Origin: an uncultured Lachnospiraceae bacterium
GTDB taxonomy: Bacteria; Bacillota; Clostridia; Lachnospirales; Lachnospiraceae
Assembly: GCA_947567595.1 (NCBI GenBank)
Contig: CANOMQ010000025.1
Coordinates: forward strand, 1-58,250
Length of the DNA: 58,250 nt
Direction of reading: 5' to 3'
Below the pieces are notes generated by a model. The model worked only from the letters and a program-made list of their open reading frames with translations. It had not been told where the DNA came from and made no database searches. Within the stretch, counting starts at the first letter, position 1. Every line of letters begins with the position of its first letter. The translations under genes and the position numbers were made by a program. Of this stretch, positions 1 to 7,458 are shown in pieces.

Positions 1-934
1 TGCTTAGGTTTAAGTTAGAAAGCGAGCTACAACCGCAAAACATCCCACTCATATCAGTTACATTAGAGGTATCAAAACTGCTCAGGTTTAAGTTAGTGAG
101 AGATTTACAGTCAAAAAACATATACCACATATCAATCACATTAGAAGTATCAAAATTGTTAAGATTTAAACTGCTGAGCGAACTGCAATATTGAAATATG
201 CCACCCATATTAGTTATTTTAGAAGTATTAAAATTGCTTAAATCTATACTAACCATATTAGTGCATTCAAAAAACATATAGGAAGCGTCTGTCATACCTG
301 TTACGTTAATTTTTGCAGATTTTATGACTTCTCTATATTCATACCACGGCACTAAATCAAAGCTGCTAGAGTAGGGAGTGTGCAAATCTCCAGTCCCTGT
401 TACCGTCAATTTCCCATCTGCGTCAATCACCCAAGTAATATGCCCATAATCCTCATCAATCACACCACTCGCAATATTCCCATCCGCGTCCAACACCACC
501 TGCGTTTCTGTTTCCTGCGTTTCGCTTTCGGAAATATCCGTCGTCTCCGTCATTTCTGTTTCCGGTGTTTCTGCATTTTCCGATGTACCTTCTATCTGCG
601 TTAAATTCTCTGTAGCTGTTTCCGCATTTCCTGCATTTTCCGACACGGTTTCTTCCTGCATAGAACGCACTTCTTCCGTTTCCGTGTCCATTTCTGCCAT
701 TTCAGAGCTTTGCATTTGCGTGCTTTCAATAACGGCACCTGTTTCCGATACCGAACTGAAATCCTCAAATATTTCCTCCTGCGCGTCCGCTGTTTCCGCC
801 ATCTGCGTTTCCGTTCCTGAAAGCTCCGTCGCTTCCGCCACCAACGAAAAAAATCCCGCCGACATCAAATCTGCTGAAAGCACCGCTGCACAAAGAAATC
901 CTGCCAAAAGCTTCGTATAGTGTGTTTTTCTCAT
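1..934 (-). CDS. BspA-like leucine-rich-repeat surface protein (DUF285), N-terminal part
   Basis: The coding region runs off the left edge. The ATG at 934-932 is preceded by an AGAGGAAG ribosome site. The product opens with a signal peptide (MRKTHYTKLLAGF..., hydrophobic to about residue 35), followed by about 110 residues very rich in Thr, Glu and Ser (ETETQ, TEMTETT). A short beta domain (GHITWVIDADGKLTVTG) comes next, then repeats of the form NLNNFDTSNVTDMxxMFxxCxSL, the signature of DUF285/BspA-type repeats. These are exported repeat proteins, often implicated in adhesion or scaffolding. At least three full repeats are visible before the edge. An intrinsic terminator and structured leader lie just upstream on the same strand. 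The real length and any cell-wall anchor lie outside the window. Family call is firm; function is inferred. Confidence 0.85.
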   Translation of the reverse strand, partial: MRKTHYTKLLAGFLCAAVLSADLMSAGFFSLVAEATELSGTETQMAETADAQEEIFEDFSSVSETGAVIESTQMQSSEMAEMDTETEEVRSMQEETVSENAGNAETATENLTQIEGTSENAETPETEMTETTDISESETQETETQVVLDADGNIASGVIDEDYGHITWVIDADGKLTVTGTGDLHTPYSSSFDLVPWYEYREVIKSAKINVTGMTDASYMFFECTNMVSIDLSNFNTSKITNMGGIFQYCSSLSSLNLNNFDTSNVIDMWYMFFDCKSLTNLNLSSFDTSNVTDMSGMFCGCSSLSNLNLS

Positions 935-984
935 CTCATCTTCCTCTTGAAAAATTATATTTTACAGTAAACGAAAGTCAGAGC

Positions 985-1024
985 GAAAAAAAGAGCCACG
1001 GCAATACAAAATAACCGTAGCTCT
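985..1024 (-). terminator. Intrinsic terminator upstream of the LRR surface gene
   Basis: On the minus strand a GAGCTACGG / CCGTGGCTC stem with one internal mismatch is followed by seven T residues. It ends about 50 nt upstream of the surface-protein start. No convincing minus-strand gene lies just upstream, so it may act as a transcription attenuator of that gene's own leader. Confidence 0.6.
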
Positions 1025-1029
1025 CAAAT

Positions 1030-1230
1030 GCAAGCCATCACGCTTGCAATTTTTAACTCCGATTTCCCACCATGAATACTCCCGGACAGCATAAGCAGAC
1101 CGCTGAACAGCCTATGCTGACGCAGGAATATCCGGCGAGAAATCAAGAACAAGGTGTCAGTATGCATCCACACCAACACCTTGTATGTATACGAGGGCTG
1201 AGACTCGCCCGAAATATCACAAAATTATCG
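1030..1230 (-). ncRNA. Candidate structured leader (unassigned RNA element)
   Basis: There is no credible gene between 935 and 1521. Reading the minus strand toward the surface-protein gene, several perfect stems occur in series: CAAGGTGT/ACACCTTG (1150-1183), nested CCGGA + CAGCATA paired with TATGCTG and TCCGG (1082-1135), and GCAAGC/GCTTGC (1030-1047), ending in the terminator at 985-1024. A weak promoter (TTTAGA, 18 nt, GATAAT) may lie near 1225-1255. The layout resembles a riboswitch or attenuator, but I could not match it to a known class. The strand is uncertain because hairpins read both ways. Confidence 0.35.
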
Positions 1231-1231
1231 T

Positions 1232-1260
1232 TTGTAAAGTCAAAATGTCTAAAGTATAAT
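1232..1260 (+). promoter_or_regulatory. Promoter for the DUF2281 gene
   Basis: TTGTAA at 1232-1237 is separated by exactly 17 nt from TATAAT at 1255-1260, a good housekeeping-type promoter pointing at the gene that starts at 1522. Confidence 0.55.
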
Positions 1261-1300
1261 AATTTTGTGTGTATCGCAGACTTGTCTGTACTGTGTGGTA

Positions 1301-1353
1301 CCAATCCTACCATCCTTTGCCCGACGTTGCGCCAACAGCGTCGGGTGGTACAC
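1301..1353 (+). other. Strong hairpin in the leader of the DUF2281 gene
   Basis: CCCGACG (1320-1326) pairs with CGTCGGG (1339-1345), continued inward by TTG/CAA around a three-base CGC loop with a small bulge. Outside it GTGT and ACC pair with GGT and ACAC across a three-base bulge. No T-run follows, so it is not a simple terminator. Function unknown. Confidence 0.35.
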
Positions 1354-1521
1354 CGTTATGTCCTTGAAATCTCATATAAATCGTATCAGATTTACCTGAT
1401 AAATACAAGCAGATTTTTTCATGGATTTTAGAGAAATAAATGTGGTGAAAGAAAATGCAGTATATTGACAGGATAAGAGGGATACGATATATTTTTAATA
1501 TATTGGAAAGGATGTGTTGTT

Positions 1522-1767
1522 ATGGCATATGATACATTAGTCAGAGAAGCAAAAGACCTTCCTGAAGACATGATAGAGCAGGTAATTGATTTTATGCGTT
1601 TTTTGAAATACACTTCAAATAACAATCAGATAAATCAATCCATAAGCAAGGATGCTGCGTTTCATAGGTCATTCAGCCCATTGGCGGATGAGTTTGTTGC
1701 AATGGCAGAGGATTTTGACGAAACACCGGAATGCCAAAAAATGTCTTCAAGGAATAATTTAAAATAG
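1522..1767 (+). CDS. DUF2281-type antitoxin-like protein
   Basis: An 81-residue protein. The N-terminus (LVREAKDLPEDMIEQVIDF, then MRFLKY) matches the helical module of DUF2281 proteins, small proteins usually regarded as VapB/RelB-like antitoxins. The C-terminus carries an FSPLADEF...EDFDETPE segment similar to the toxin-neutralising tail of this group. The start is supported by GGAAAGGATG upstream. No PIN or other toxin gene follows, so it is an orphan here. It may have lost its partner or act as a stand-alone regulator. The family is recognised from sequence feel; antitoxin activity is inference. Confidence 0.6.
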   Translation: MAYDTLVREAKDLPEDMIEQVIDFMRFLKYTSNNNQINQSISKDAAFHRSFSPLADEFVAMAEDFDETPECQKMSSRNNLK

Positions 1768-1839
1768 ACTTTATCCCTATTATATGCTATACTTAAGAAA
1801 CATTACGAAAACATATTCACCAAAGGGAGTGATGACACG

Positions 1840-2115
1840 ATGACCGATAATGAATTACTGCTTGCCATTTCAGAAATGATGGATACCAAGCTTGACGCAA
1901 AATTAAAACCGATAGAAAACAAGCTAAAACATATTGAGGTGGATTTGCTTGAAAACAATGTCATTCCACGGCTTAATACAATTGAAGCCTGCTACACATC
2001 AACCTTTGACAGATATAAAGACAGCACTGAAGACTACGAGGCAATAAAACAGGATATTGCTATTATGAAAAAAGTAATCACGGAACACAGCGAAAAATTG
2101 CATAAGTTGGCATAA
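1840..2115 (+). CDS. Small coiled-coil protein, function unknown
   Basis: A 91-residue, highly charged protein with ribosome site GGGAGTGATG upstream. Almost the whole sequence is helical with heptad-like spacing (MMDTKLDAKLKPIENKLKHI, later IKQDIAIMKKVITEHSEKL), so a coiled coil is likely. It has no signal peptide, catalytic motif or Cys pattern. Proteins of this look are widespread in Lachnospiraceae and are annotated only as hypothetical. It lies 72 bp after the DUF2281 gene, close enough for shared transcription. Confidence 0.55.
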   Translation: MTDNELLLAISEMMDTKLDAKLKPIENKLKHIEVDLLENNVIPRLNTIEACYTSTFDRYKDSTEDYEAIKQDIAIMKKVITEHSEKLHKLA

Positions 2116-2126
2116 AGGTATCATTT

Positions 2127-2957
2127 CTACAAAACCGGCGTCTCCCTCCGGTAAGTAAGCGGCGTAACGCCGTTTTTTTCTTTAAACAGCCGAATAAAAC
2201 TATTCGCATTCTCAATCCCGACAAGCTGTCCAATCTCCACAACCTTCTTATCCGAATGCAGCAAAAGCTCCCGCGCCTTCTCCATGCGGACATGATTTAG
2301 ATACTGCATCGGTGTAACCTCATAATACTTCGCAAACTCCCGACACAGCCGAAACTTATTCACATGATATTCCTCCGCCAGCTTGTCAAGCGAATACTGC
2401 GCCTGAAACTCCGTATGAAACCGCCGCTGCATATCGACAAGATACGAAGGGATATGAAATAACCCCGTACGCTCCGCCGACTGGATGAAATAAAGCTGCG
2501 CAAAAAAATCCACCAGTATCCGCGAGCGGATAATCCCGTGCAGTTCGTCGTCCGTGTCCGTATGGAGCAGCTTTTCCCATGCGCCAAGAAGCTCCGCGTG
2601 CCTGTCAAGACGGTAAATAAAATTCCCAAGTGCCAAAATCTTCTCCATATAATATTCCAACATCGTCGTACTCACAAAACACAATGTATACCCCCAGATA
2701 TCATGACGGCAAGTCAGCTTGTGCTTTTTCCGGCAGTCAATCAACGCCAGCGTGTCCTTCGTCAGGTCATAATCCGCGTTAATTCCGTTCGCCGTCTCGA
2801 GGCAGAGATGTCCCGCCCCCTGTGTCGTATGGAGCAGGCAGAGCGCACCCAGTCCGGTCACCTCATAAGAAAAAGGCGACGTTACCGTCACGCTCTTGTG
2901 ACAAAGCTCATAAGGAATTTTCCCGCAAAAATCATATTCACGGCTGTAAGCACCCAC
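2127..2957 (-). CDS. AraC-family transcriptional regulator, 5' end probably lost
   Basis: A 276-residue AraC-type regulator: an N-terminal sensing region, then a C-terminal double helix-turn-helix (about residues 180-272; SLDKLAEEYHVNKFRLCREF and VVEIGQLVGIENANSFIRLF). It probably senses a sugar and controls the divergent glycoside genes. The only listed start is a GTG at 2957 with no ribosome site. Upstream in the same frame, protein-like sequence continues (EEFFNCLISSETSNRFALSN, about 3021-2962) without an ATG, up to a stop near 3053. This suggests the natural start was removed by the deletion that also beheaded the facing esterase. It may now be poorly translated or dead. Family certain; intactness doubtful. 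Confidence 0.8.
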   Translation of the reverse strand: MGAYSREYDFCGKIPYELCHKSVTVTSPFSYEVTGLGALCLLHTTQGAGHLCLETANGINADYDLTKDTLALIDCRKKHKLTCRHDIWGYTLCFVSTTMLEYYMEKILALGNFIYRLDRHAELLGAWEKLLHTDTDDELHGIIRSRILVDFFAQLYFIQSAERTGLFHIPSYLVDMQRRFHTEFQAQYSLDKLAEEYHVNKFRLCREFAKYYEVTPMQYLNHVRMEKARELLLHSDKKVVEIGQLVGIENANSFIRLFKEKNGVTPLTYRRETPVL

Positions 2958-3030
2958 AAAATAATTGGAAAGTGCAAAACGGTTGCTCGTCTCCGAGGAA
3001 ATCAGACAATTAAAAAATTCCTCCGCAAAT

Positions 3031-3693
3031 AATAATGAAGTAGGCGATTGGTATCAAATCCCACACGTCAGTATCAAAGATACCCTGTACAAAAGCATGA
3101 ATGCCGGAATGTATACGCGCGAAGAGCTGACGCCGGACGGACTGCACCCAAACGACAAAGGACACGCGCTGGTTGCGGCGGAGCTGATTACGTTTTTGGA
3201 GAATGTAAAGGAACATATGTACGAAGGAATTGAAGAAACGTTGGCGTCAAATCCCCTTCCTGATCCCTTGACCGCCAATGCATATGAGCACGCGAACTGT
3301 CTGACCATTCGGGAAATCGCTCCGCAGCTTATCGGCTTTCGTGCTGACACACAGGAAAAAACAGGACATTTGGACTTTTTTAAAAACGGCTGGATTGGTC
3401 AGAAGGCAGGCGACAAAATCGTATTTAAGGTAACCTGCTCCTGTATTGCTGTCCAGTACCGAAGGACCATAAAAAGACCTTCACTGTGCGCAGCCGTTGT
3501 TTTAGACGGCGATAGCAAACATGCAGTAATCCTCGACGGCAGCTTTGACGAGGATTGGGGCGACTGCCTTGCCTTAGAGCCTGTACTTCACCACGGAGAA
3601 TACAAAGAGCATATGATAGAAATAACGATAACAGACACATTCAAAAATGTGCAGGCAACTCCATTTTACATACTGTCCCTTATCGTTGCATAA
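3031..3693 (+). pseudogene. SGNH/GDSL-family esterase remnant, N-terminus missing
   Basis: The open frame contains only the C-terminal part of an SGNH hydrolase: WYQIPHVSIKDTLYK, then LTPDGLHPNDKGHALVAAEL carrying the Asp-x-x-His catalytic pair, then about 140 residues of beta-rich accessory domain. The block I region with the Gly-Asp-Ser nucleophile and the following oxyanion blocks, normally about 150 residues, are absent. The frame instead runs into the 5' end of the divergent AraC gene. No ribosome site or start precedes the remnant. Such enzymes de-esterify sugars, fitting the beta-glucosidase gene 20 bp downstream. Part of a former esterase-glucosidase-isomerase operon. Confidence 0.7.
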
Positions 3694-3713
3694 AAATCGG
3701 AGGTAGAAGAACA

Positions 3714-5081
3714 ATGGCATTTCAAAAAAATTTTGCATGGGGCGCGGCGACAAGCGCATATCAGATAGAAGGAGCGGTTCGGGAAGAAGGAAAGGGCGAA
3801 CACATTTGGGACGTTTACACAAAAGAGCCAAATCGTATCTTTGAAGGGCATACCGGAGAAACGGCGTGTGATCATTATCATCGTTACCGCGAGGACGTAA
3901 AACTCATGAAAGAAATGGGCTTAAAGGCGTATCGCTTTTCCGTGGACTGGTCGCGTGTGCTGCCCGAAGGCACAGGGCGCGTCAACGAACAGGGCGTTGC
4001 GTTCTACAATGCGCTGATTGACGAGCTGCTTGCAAACGGCATTGAACCCTATCTGACACTTTACCACTGGGAACTGCCCTATGAATTATATAAGCGCGGC
4101 GGCTGGATGAACCCGCAGATTGTCGAGTGGTTTGGGGAATACGCAAAGCTTGTTGCAGAGCGGTTCAGCGACAGGGTAACGCACTTTTTTACCCTCAACG
4201 AGCCGCAGTGCTTTGTCGGCTTAGGATTTTTGCGGGGTGAGCACGCGCCGGGACTAAAAGCGCCCCTGCGCGATACGTTTGAGATTGCGCACAACGCCTT
4301 AAAAGCACACGGAAGGGCAGTCCAAATGCTGCGCCAGTACGGCAGGCAGAAGCTGCAAATCGGCTACGCGCCCACCGCAGGCATTTGTTACCCCGAAACG
4401 GACAAGCCGGAAGATGTTGAAGCGGCAAGACAGGCGTTGTTTTCCCTCCCGCAGGACGCCGGAAACTGGACATGGAACGTGACATGGTTTTCCGACCCCG
4501 TCTTTTTCGGGCATTATCCCGAGGAGGGCTCAAAGCGCTATGAGCCGTACCTCCCCCGCATTTCCGACGACGACATGAAGCTGATTTCGGAGCCGATTGA
4601 CATCTACGGACAAAACATTTACAACGGCAGGTGCTTTCGCATGGGCGCGGACCAAAAGCCCGAGGAAGTGAAACGCTATGACGGGTTCCCAAAGACGGCA
4701 ATCGACTGGCCCGTCACGCCCGAGGCGCTCTACTGGGGACCGAAATTTTTGTATGAGCGTTACAAAACACCGCTTTACATCACGGAAAACGGATTGTCCT
4801 GCCACGATGTGGTTTCGCTTGACGGCAAAGTACATGATCCAAACCGCATTGATTTTCTCGCAAGATATTTAGGCGCGCTCAGCCGTGCCGCCGACGAAAT
4901 CGACCTGCGCGGTTATTTCCAGTGGTCACTAATGGACAATTTTGAGTGGGCAAAAGGATATTCAGAACGTTTTGGGCTGATTTACGTGGATTACAGGACG
5001 CAGGAGCGGATTATGAAGGACTCCGCGTACTGGTACCGTGATGTCATTCAGAGCAATGGGACAATATTGTTAAATAAATAA
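3714..5081 (+). CDS. Beta-glucosidase / 6-phospho-beta-glucosidase-like, glycoside hydrolase family 1
   Basis: A 455-residue (beta/alpha)8-barrel enzyme that hydrolyses beta-glucosides. The GH1 N-terminal signature FAWGAATSAYQIEGA is at residues 7-21, the acid/base Glu163 is in TLNEP and the nucleophile Glu358 is in YITENG. Length is typical. The frame is open further upstream, but the ATG at 3714 has the clear GGAGG site (CGGAGGTAGAAGAACA) and gives the canonical N-terminus. There is no signal peptide, so it acts in the cytoplasm on imported disaccharides. It lies 20 bp after the esterase remnant and is followed by the isomerase-kinase gene. Plain versus phosphorylated substrate cannot be settled; no PTS genes are nearby, which favours an unphosphorylated substrate. 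Confidence 0.9.
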   Translation: MAFQKNFAWGAATSAYQIEGAVREEGKGEHIWDVYTKEPNRIFEGHTGETACDHYHRYREDVKLMKEMGLKAYRFSVDWSRVLPEGTGRVNEQGVAFYNALIDELLANGIEPYLTLYHWELPYELYKRGGWMNPQIVEWFGEYAKLVAERFSDRVTHFFTLNEPQCFVGLGFLRGEHAPGLKAPLRDTFEIAHNALKAHGRAVQMLRQYGRQKLQIGYAPTAGICYPETDKPEDVEAARQALFSLPQDAGNWTWNVTWFSDPVFFGHYPEEGSKRYEPYLPRISDDDMKLISEPIDIYGQNIYNGRCFRMGADQKPEEVKRYDGFPKTAIDWPVTPEALYWGPKFLYERYKTPLYITENGLSCHDVVSLDGKVHDPNRIDFLARYLGALSRAADEIDLRGYFQWSLMDNFEWAKGYSERFGLIYVDYRTQERIMKDSAYWYRDVIQSNGTILLNK

Positions 5082-5142
5082 CGAGCAAGCTTGTAGTTCC
5101 CTCCCAAGTTTGCAGAATTTGAAAGGAGCACGGTTCGTAAAG

Positions 5143-6996
5143 ATGAGCATTTTAAAATTAAAACCAAGCTGCAAGGATTATCTGTGGGGCGGAAACAGGC
5201 TGAAAGAAGAGTATGGAAAAGAATATGACGGCGAAGTCCTTGCCGAAACATGGGAACTGTCCTGCCACCCCGACGGTCCGTCCTACATCGTAAACGGCGC
5301 TTACGCAGGCAAAACCCTGCAGCAATATATCGACGGCGAAGGAAAAGAAGTCTTAGGCACACATTGCCGGCGCTTTCGCGACTTCCCGATTTTGACAAAA
5401 TTTATCGACGCAAAAGACAACCTGTCCATACAAGTCCACCCCGACAACCGCTACGCGCTGGAAAACGAAGGGCAGTACGGCAAAACGGAAATGTGGTACG
5501 TCATGGACGCCGGAAAAGACGCGTTTTTGTACTATGGCTTCCAGCAGGAAATCAGCAAGGAAGAATTTGAAAAGCGCATAGAGGAGGACACTTTGCTGGA
5601 GGTGCTCAACGCCGTTCCCGTGCAAAAAGGCGACGTGCTCTTTATTGAATCGGGAACAATCCACGCAATTGGCAAAAACATTTTAATCGCCGAAATCCAG
5701 CAAAATTCCAACGTAACCTACCGCGTATACGATTACGGACGCGTCGGAAAGGACGGAAAAAAGCGCGATTTGCACATCGAAAAAGCGTTAACCGTGACAA
5801 ACCGCGTCCCGATTGTAAAGGATAAAAGCAGCTATCCGCACGTCGCCGACTGTGATTATTTTACGGTCGATAAGCTTAATTTGGACGGAAAAGTCATGAA
5901 AAAAATGGAAGGAAATGTTTCGGAAGAATCCTTTGCAAGTATTCTGTTTTTGGACGGAAAGGGCACGATTTCAGACGACAAAGAGCAGCTTACGTTCCAA
6001 AAAGGCGACAGCTTCTTTCTGACCGCAGGCAGCGGAAATTACACCATTGAAGGCTCATGTGACGCGCTGATTACGACAATCCGCGAAAAAGCCGCGCCTG
6101 TTCGTATCGGCATTGACATCGGCGGAACGGATACGAAAATCGGCTTAGTGGACATTCACCAAAAAATCATCGTCAGTGAAACCATCAAAACCGACGCGTC
6201 GCGCGCACCCGAAGCAGTCATAGCGCAAATCGCCGAAACAACGCTTGCGCTCTTGAAAAAACAAGGCATTTCCTTTGACCAGTGTGTCGGTGTCGGCGTT
6301 GGCGTGCCGGGAACGATTGACCGCAAAAACGGCGTCGTGCGCTATTCCAATAATATCGAATGGGAAAACGTTGCGATTGTGAAACAATTATCAGAGTATT
6401 TTCCGCTCCCAATTCGTATTGCCAACGACGCAGACTGCGCCGCCTTGGGCGAGGCTGTTGCAGGCGCAGGCAAGGATTATCAGGACGTGATTATGCTGAC
6501 GCTCGGCACAGGCGTCGGCGTCGGCATTATCCTTGACGGAAACATTTTCACCGGAAAGGCAGTCGGCGGCAGCGAGCTTGGGCATATCGTCATCGTGGAA
6601 GACGGCGAGCCATGCACCTGCGGCAGAAAAGGCTGTTTAGAGGCATATGCGTCCGCAACCGCGCTTGTCAGGGACGCCAAACGCGCAACAGGAAAAGACC
6701 TGACACCACAGGAAATCTTTGACGCAGCGCAAAACGGCGACGACGCGTTAAAAGAAATTGTTGATTTATACATTCGCAGATTAGGTATTGGAATCGTAAA
6801 CTTTGTCAACATCTTCCGCCCGCAGCTTGTCCTCCTGGGCGGCGGACTCTCCGCACAAGGAAAGACGCTTACGGCACCGCTATACGAAATGATGAAGGAA
6901 GGGTGCTTCGGCAAGGAAAAAAGCGAGCTCCCCGAACTTGCCATCGCCGCGCTCGGTAACCGAGCAGGAATGATTGGCGCAGCAAGCTTGATTTGA
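5143..6996 (+). CDS. Bifunctional mannose-6-phosphate isomerase / ROK-family sugar kinase fusion
   Basis: A 617-residue protein with two complete enzymes. Residues 1-318 form a type I phosphomannose isomerase (short ManA type) with zinc ligands Gln97 and His99 (IQVHPDN), Glu116 (KTEMWYV) and His174 (SGTIHAIG). Residues 320-617 form a ROK kinase with phosphate loop IGIDIGGTDTKIGLVD, GVGVPGTID, a SELGH segment and the zinc motif CTCGRKGCLE. Together they could phosphorylate a hexose and interconvert mannose-6-P and fructose-6-P. The ATG at 5143 is used; the GGAG site is 14 nt away, unusually far. It sits 61 bp after the beta-glucosidase gene. Sugar specificity of the kinase (glucose, fructose or mannose) is not readable. 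Confidence 0.88.
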   Translation: MSILKLKPSCKDYLWGGNRLKEEYGKEYDGEVLAETWELSCHPDGPSYIVNGAYAGKTLQQYIDGEGKEVLGTHCRRFRDFPILTKFIDAKDNLSIQVHPDNRYALENEGQYGKTEMWYVMDAGKDAFLYYGFQQEISKEEFEKRIEEDTLLEVLNAVPVQKGDVLFIESGTIHAIGKNILIAEIQQNSNVTYRVYDYGRVGKDGKKRDLHIEKALTVTNRVPIVKDKSSYPHVADCDYFTVDKLNLDGKVMKKMEGNVSEESFASILFLDGKGTISDDKEQLTFQKGDSFFLTAGSGNYTIEGSCDALITTIREKAAPVRIGIDIGGTDTKIGLVDIHQKIIVSETIKTDASRAPEAVIAQIAETTLALLKKQGISFDQCVGVGVGVPGTIDRKNGVVRYSNNIEWENVAIVKQLSEYFPLPIRIANDADCAALGEAVAGAGKDYQDVIMLTLGTGVGVGIILDGNIFTGKAVGGSELGHIVIVEDGEPCTCGRKGCLEAYASATALVRDAKRATGKDLTPQEIFDAAQNGDDALKEIVDLYIRRLGIGIVNFVNIFRPQLVLLGGGLSAQGKTLTAPLYEMMKEGCFGKEKSELPELAIAALGNRAGMIGAASLI

Positions 6997-7020
6997 TGAG
7001 TGGTACTTATAATTGGAGCA

Positions 7021-7053
7021 AGAATAAAAGGGCGAATACCAGCCCTTTTATTC
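7021..7053. terminator. Bidirectional intrinsic terminator
   Basis: AGAATAAAAGGGC and GCCCTTTTATTCT form a 13-bp stem around a short loop, with T-runs on both strands. It separates the isomerase-kinase gene from the convergent small gene, whose stop codon overlaps it. Confidence 0.8.
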
Positions 7054-7326
7054 TTGTGGTTTTGATAAAGCATTTAGAAATGCATATAGGTCTTTCATAC
7101 CCTGTTGGTAGATTAGCCGTTCTGCACTAATTTCTGTCTCGTTTGTGGCAATAATGAAATCATTGAACAATTCTTTTTGCGTTTCAGATAGTGTTTCCAC
7201 AAGCTTATCATATACTGCCGTTTCGTACATTTTTGCTATCTTATATTCCTCGTTACAATCTAAAATATGATTTAGTCGGTCTTCTGTTAGGCTTTGTGTT
7301 ATCAGCTCAAGCACTTCATTTTCCAT
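7048..7326 (-). CDS. Small DUF6809-like protein, function unknown
   Basis: A 92-residue acidic, largely helical protein. The frame allows an earlier ATG at 7344, but AAAGGAG lies 8 nt before the ATG at 7326, so that start (MENEVLELI) is preferred. The segment YDKLVETLSETQKELFNDF followed by a C-terminal YQQGMKDLYAFL stretch resembles the DUF6809 group of small Firmicute proteins. There is no signal peptide or catalytic motif. It is monocistronic and ends in the shared terminator. The family assignment is tentative. Confidence 0.55.
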   Translation of the reverse strand: MENEVLELITQSLTEDRLNHILDCNEEYKIAKMYETAVYDKLVETLSETQKELFNDFIIATNETEISAERLIYQQGMKDLYAFLNALSKPQE

Positions 7327-7458
7327 CGGGGCTGCTCCTTTCATGCGTGGATACCCCTTTACTATAACATATTACGATATACACGATTAGTGAACTCTTT
7401 TTTTAAATTTTCTGCCCCACCAATAGACATGCGGCAGGGCAGATACAAAACGATATGA

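Noticed and set aside
1186-1215. A CTGAGA word resembling a thiamine riboswitch
   Set aside because: The second conserved part of that riboswitch (GAACCTGATC-type) is absent and no thiamine gene is nearby.
1285-1325. TGGTACCA-like word resembling a T-box antiterminator on the minus strand
   Set aside because: The full AGGGTGGTACCGCG core and the following terminator pairing are missing, and no tRNA-synthetase or amino-acid gene lies downstream on that strand.
1072-1431. A 119-codon plus-strand open frame in the leader region
   Set aside because: It has no ribosome site, the translated sequence is Cys/Arg/His-rich without protein-like pattern, and it crosses a promoter and hairpins that better explain the region.
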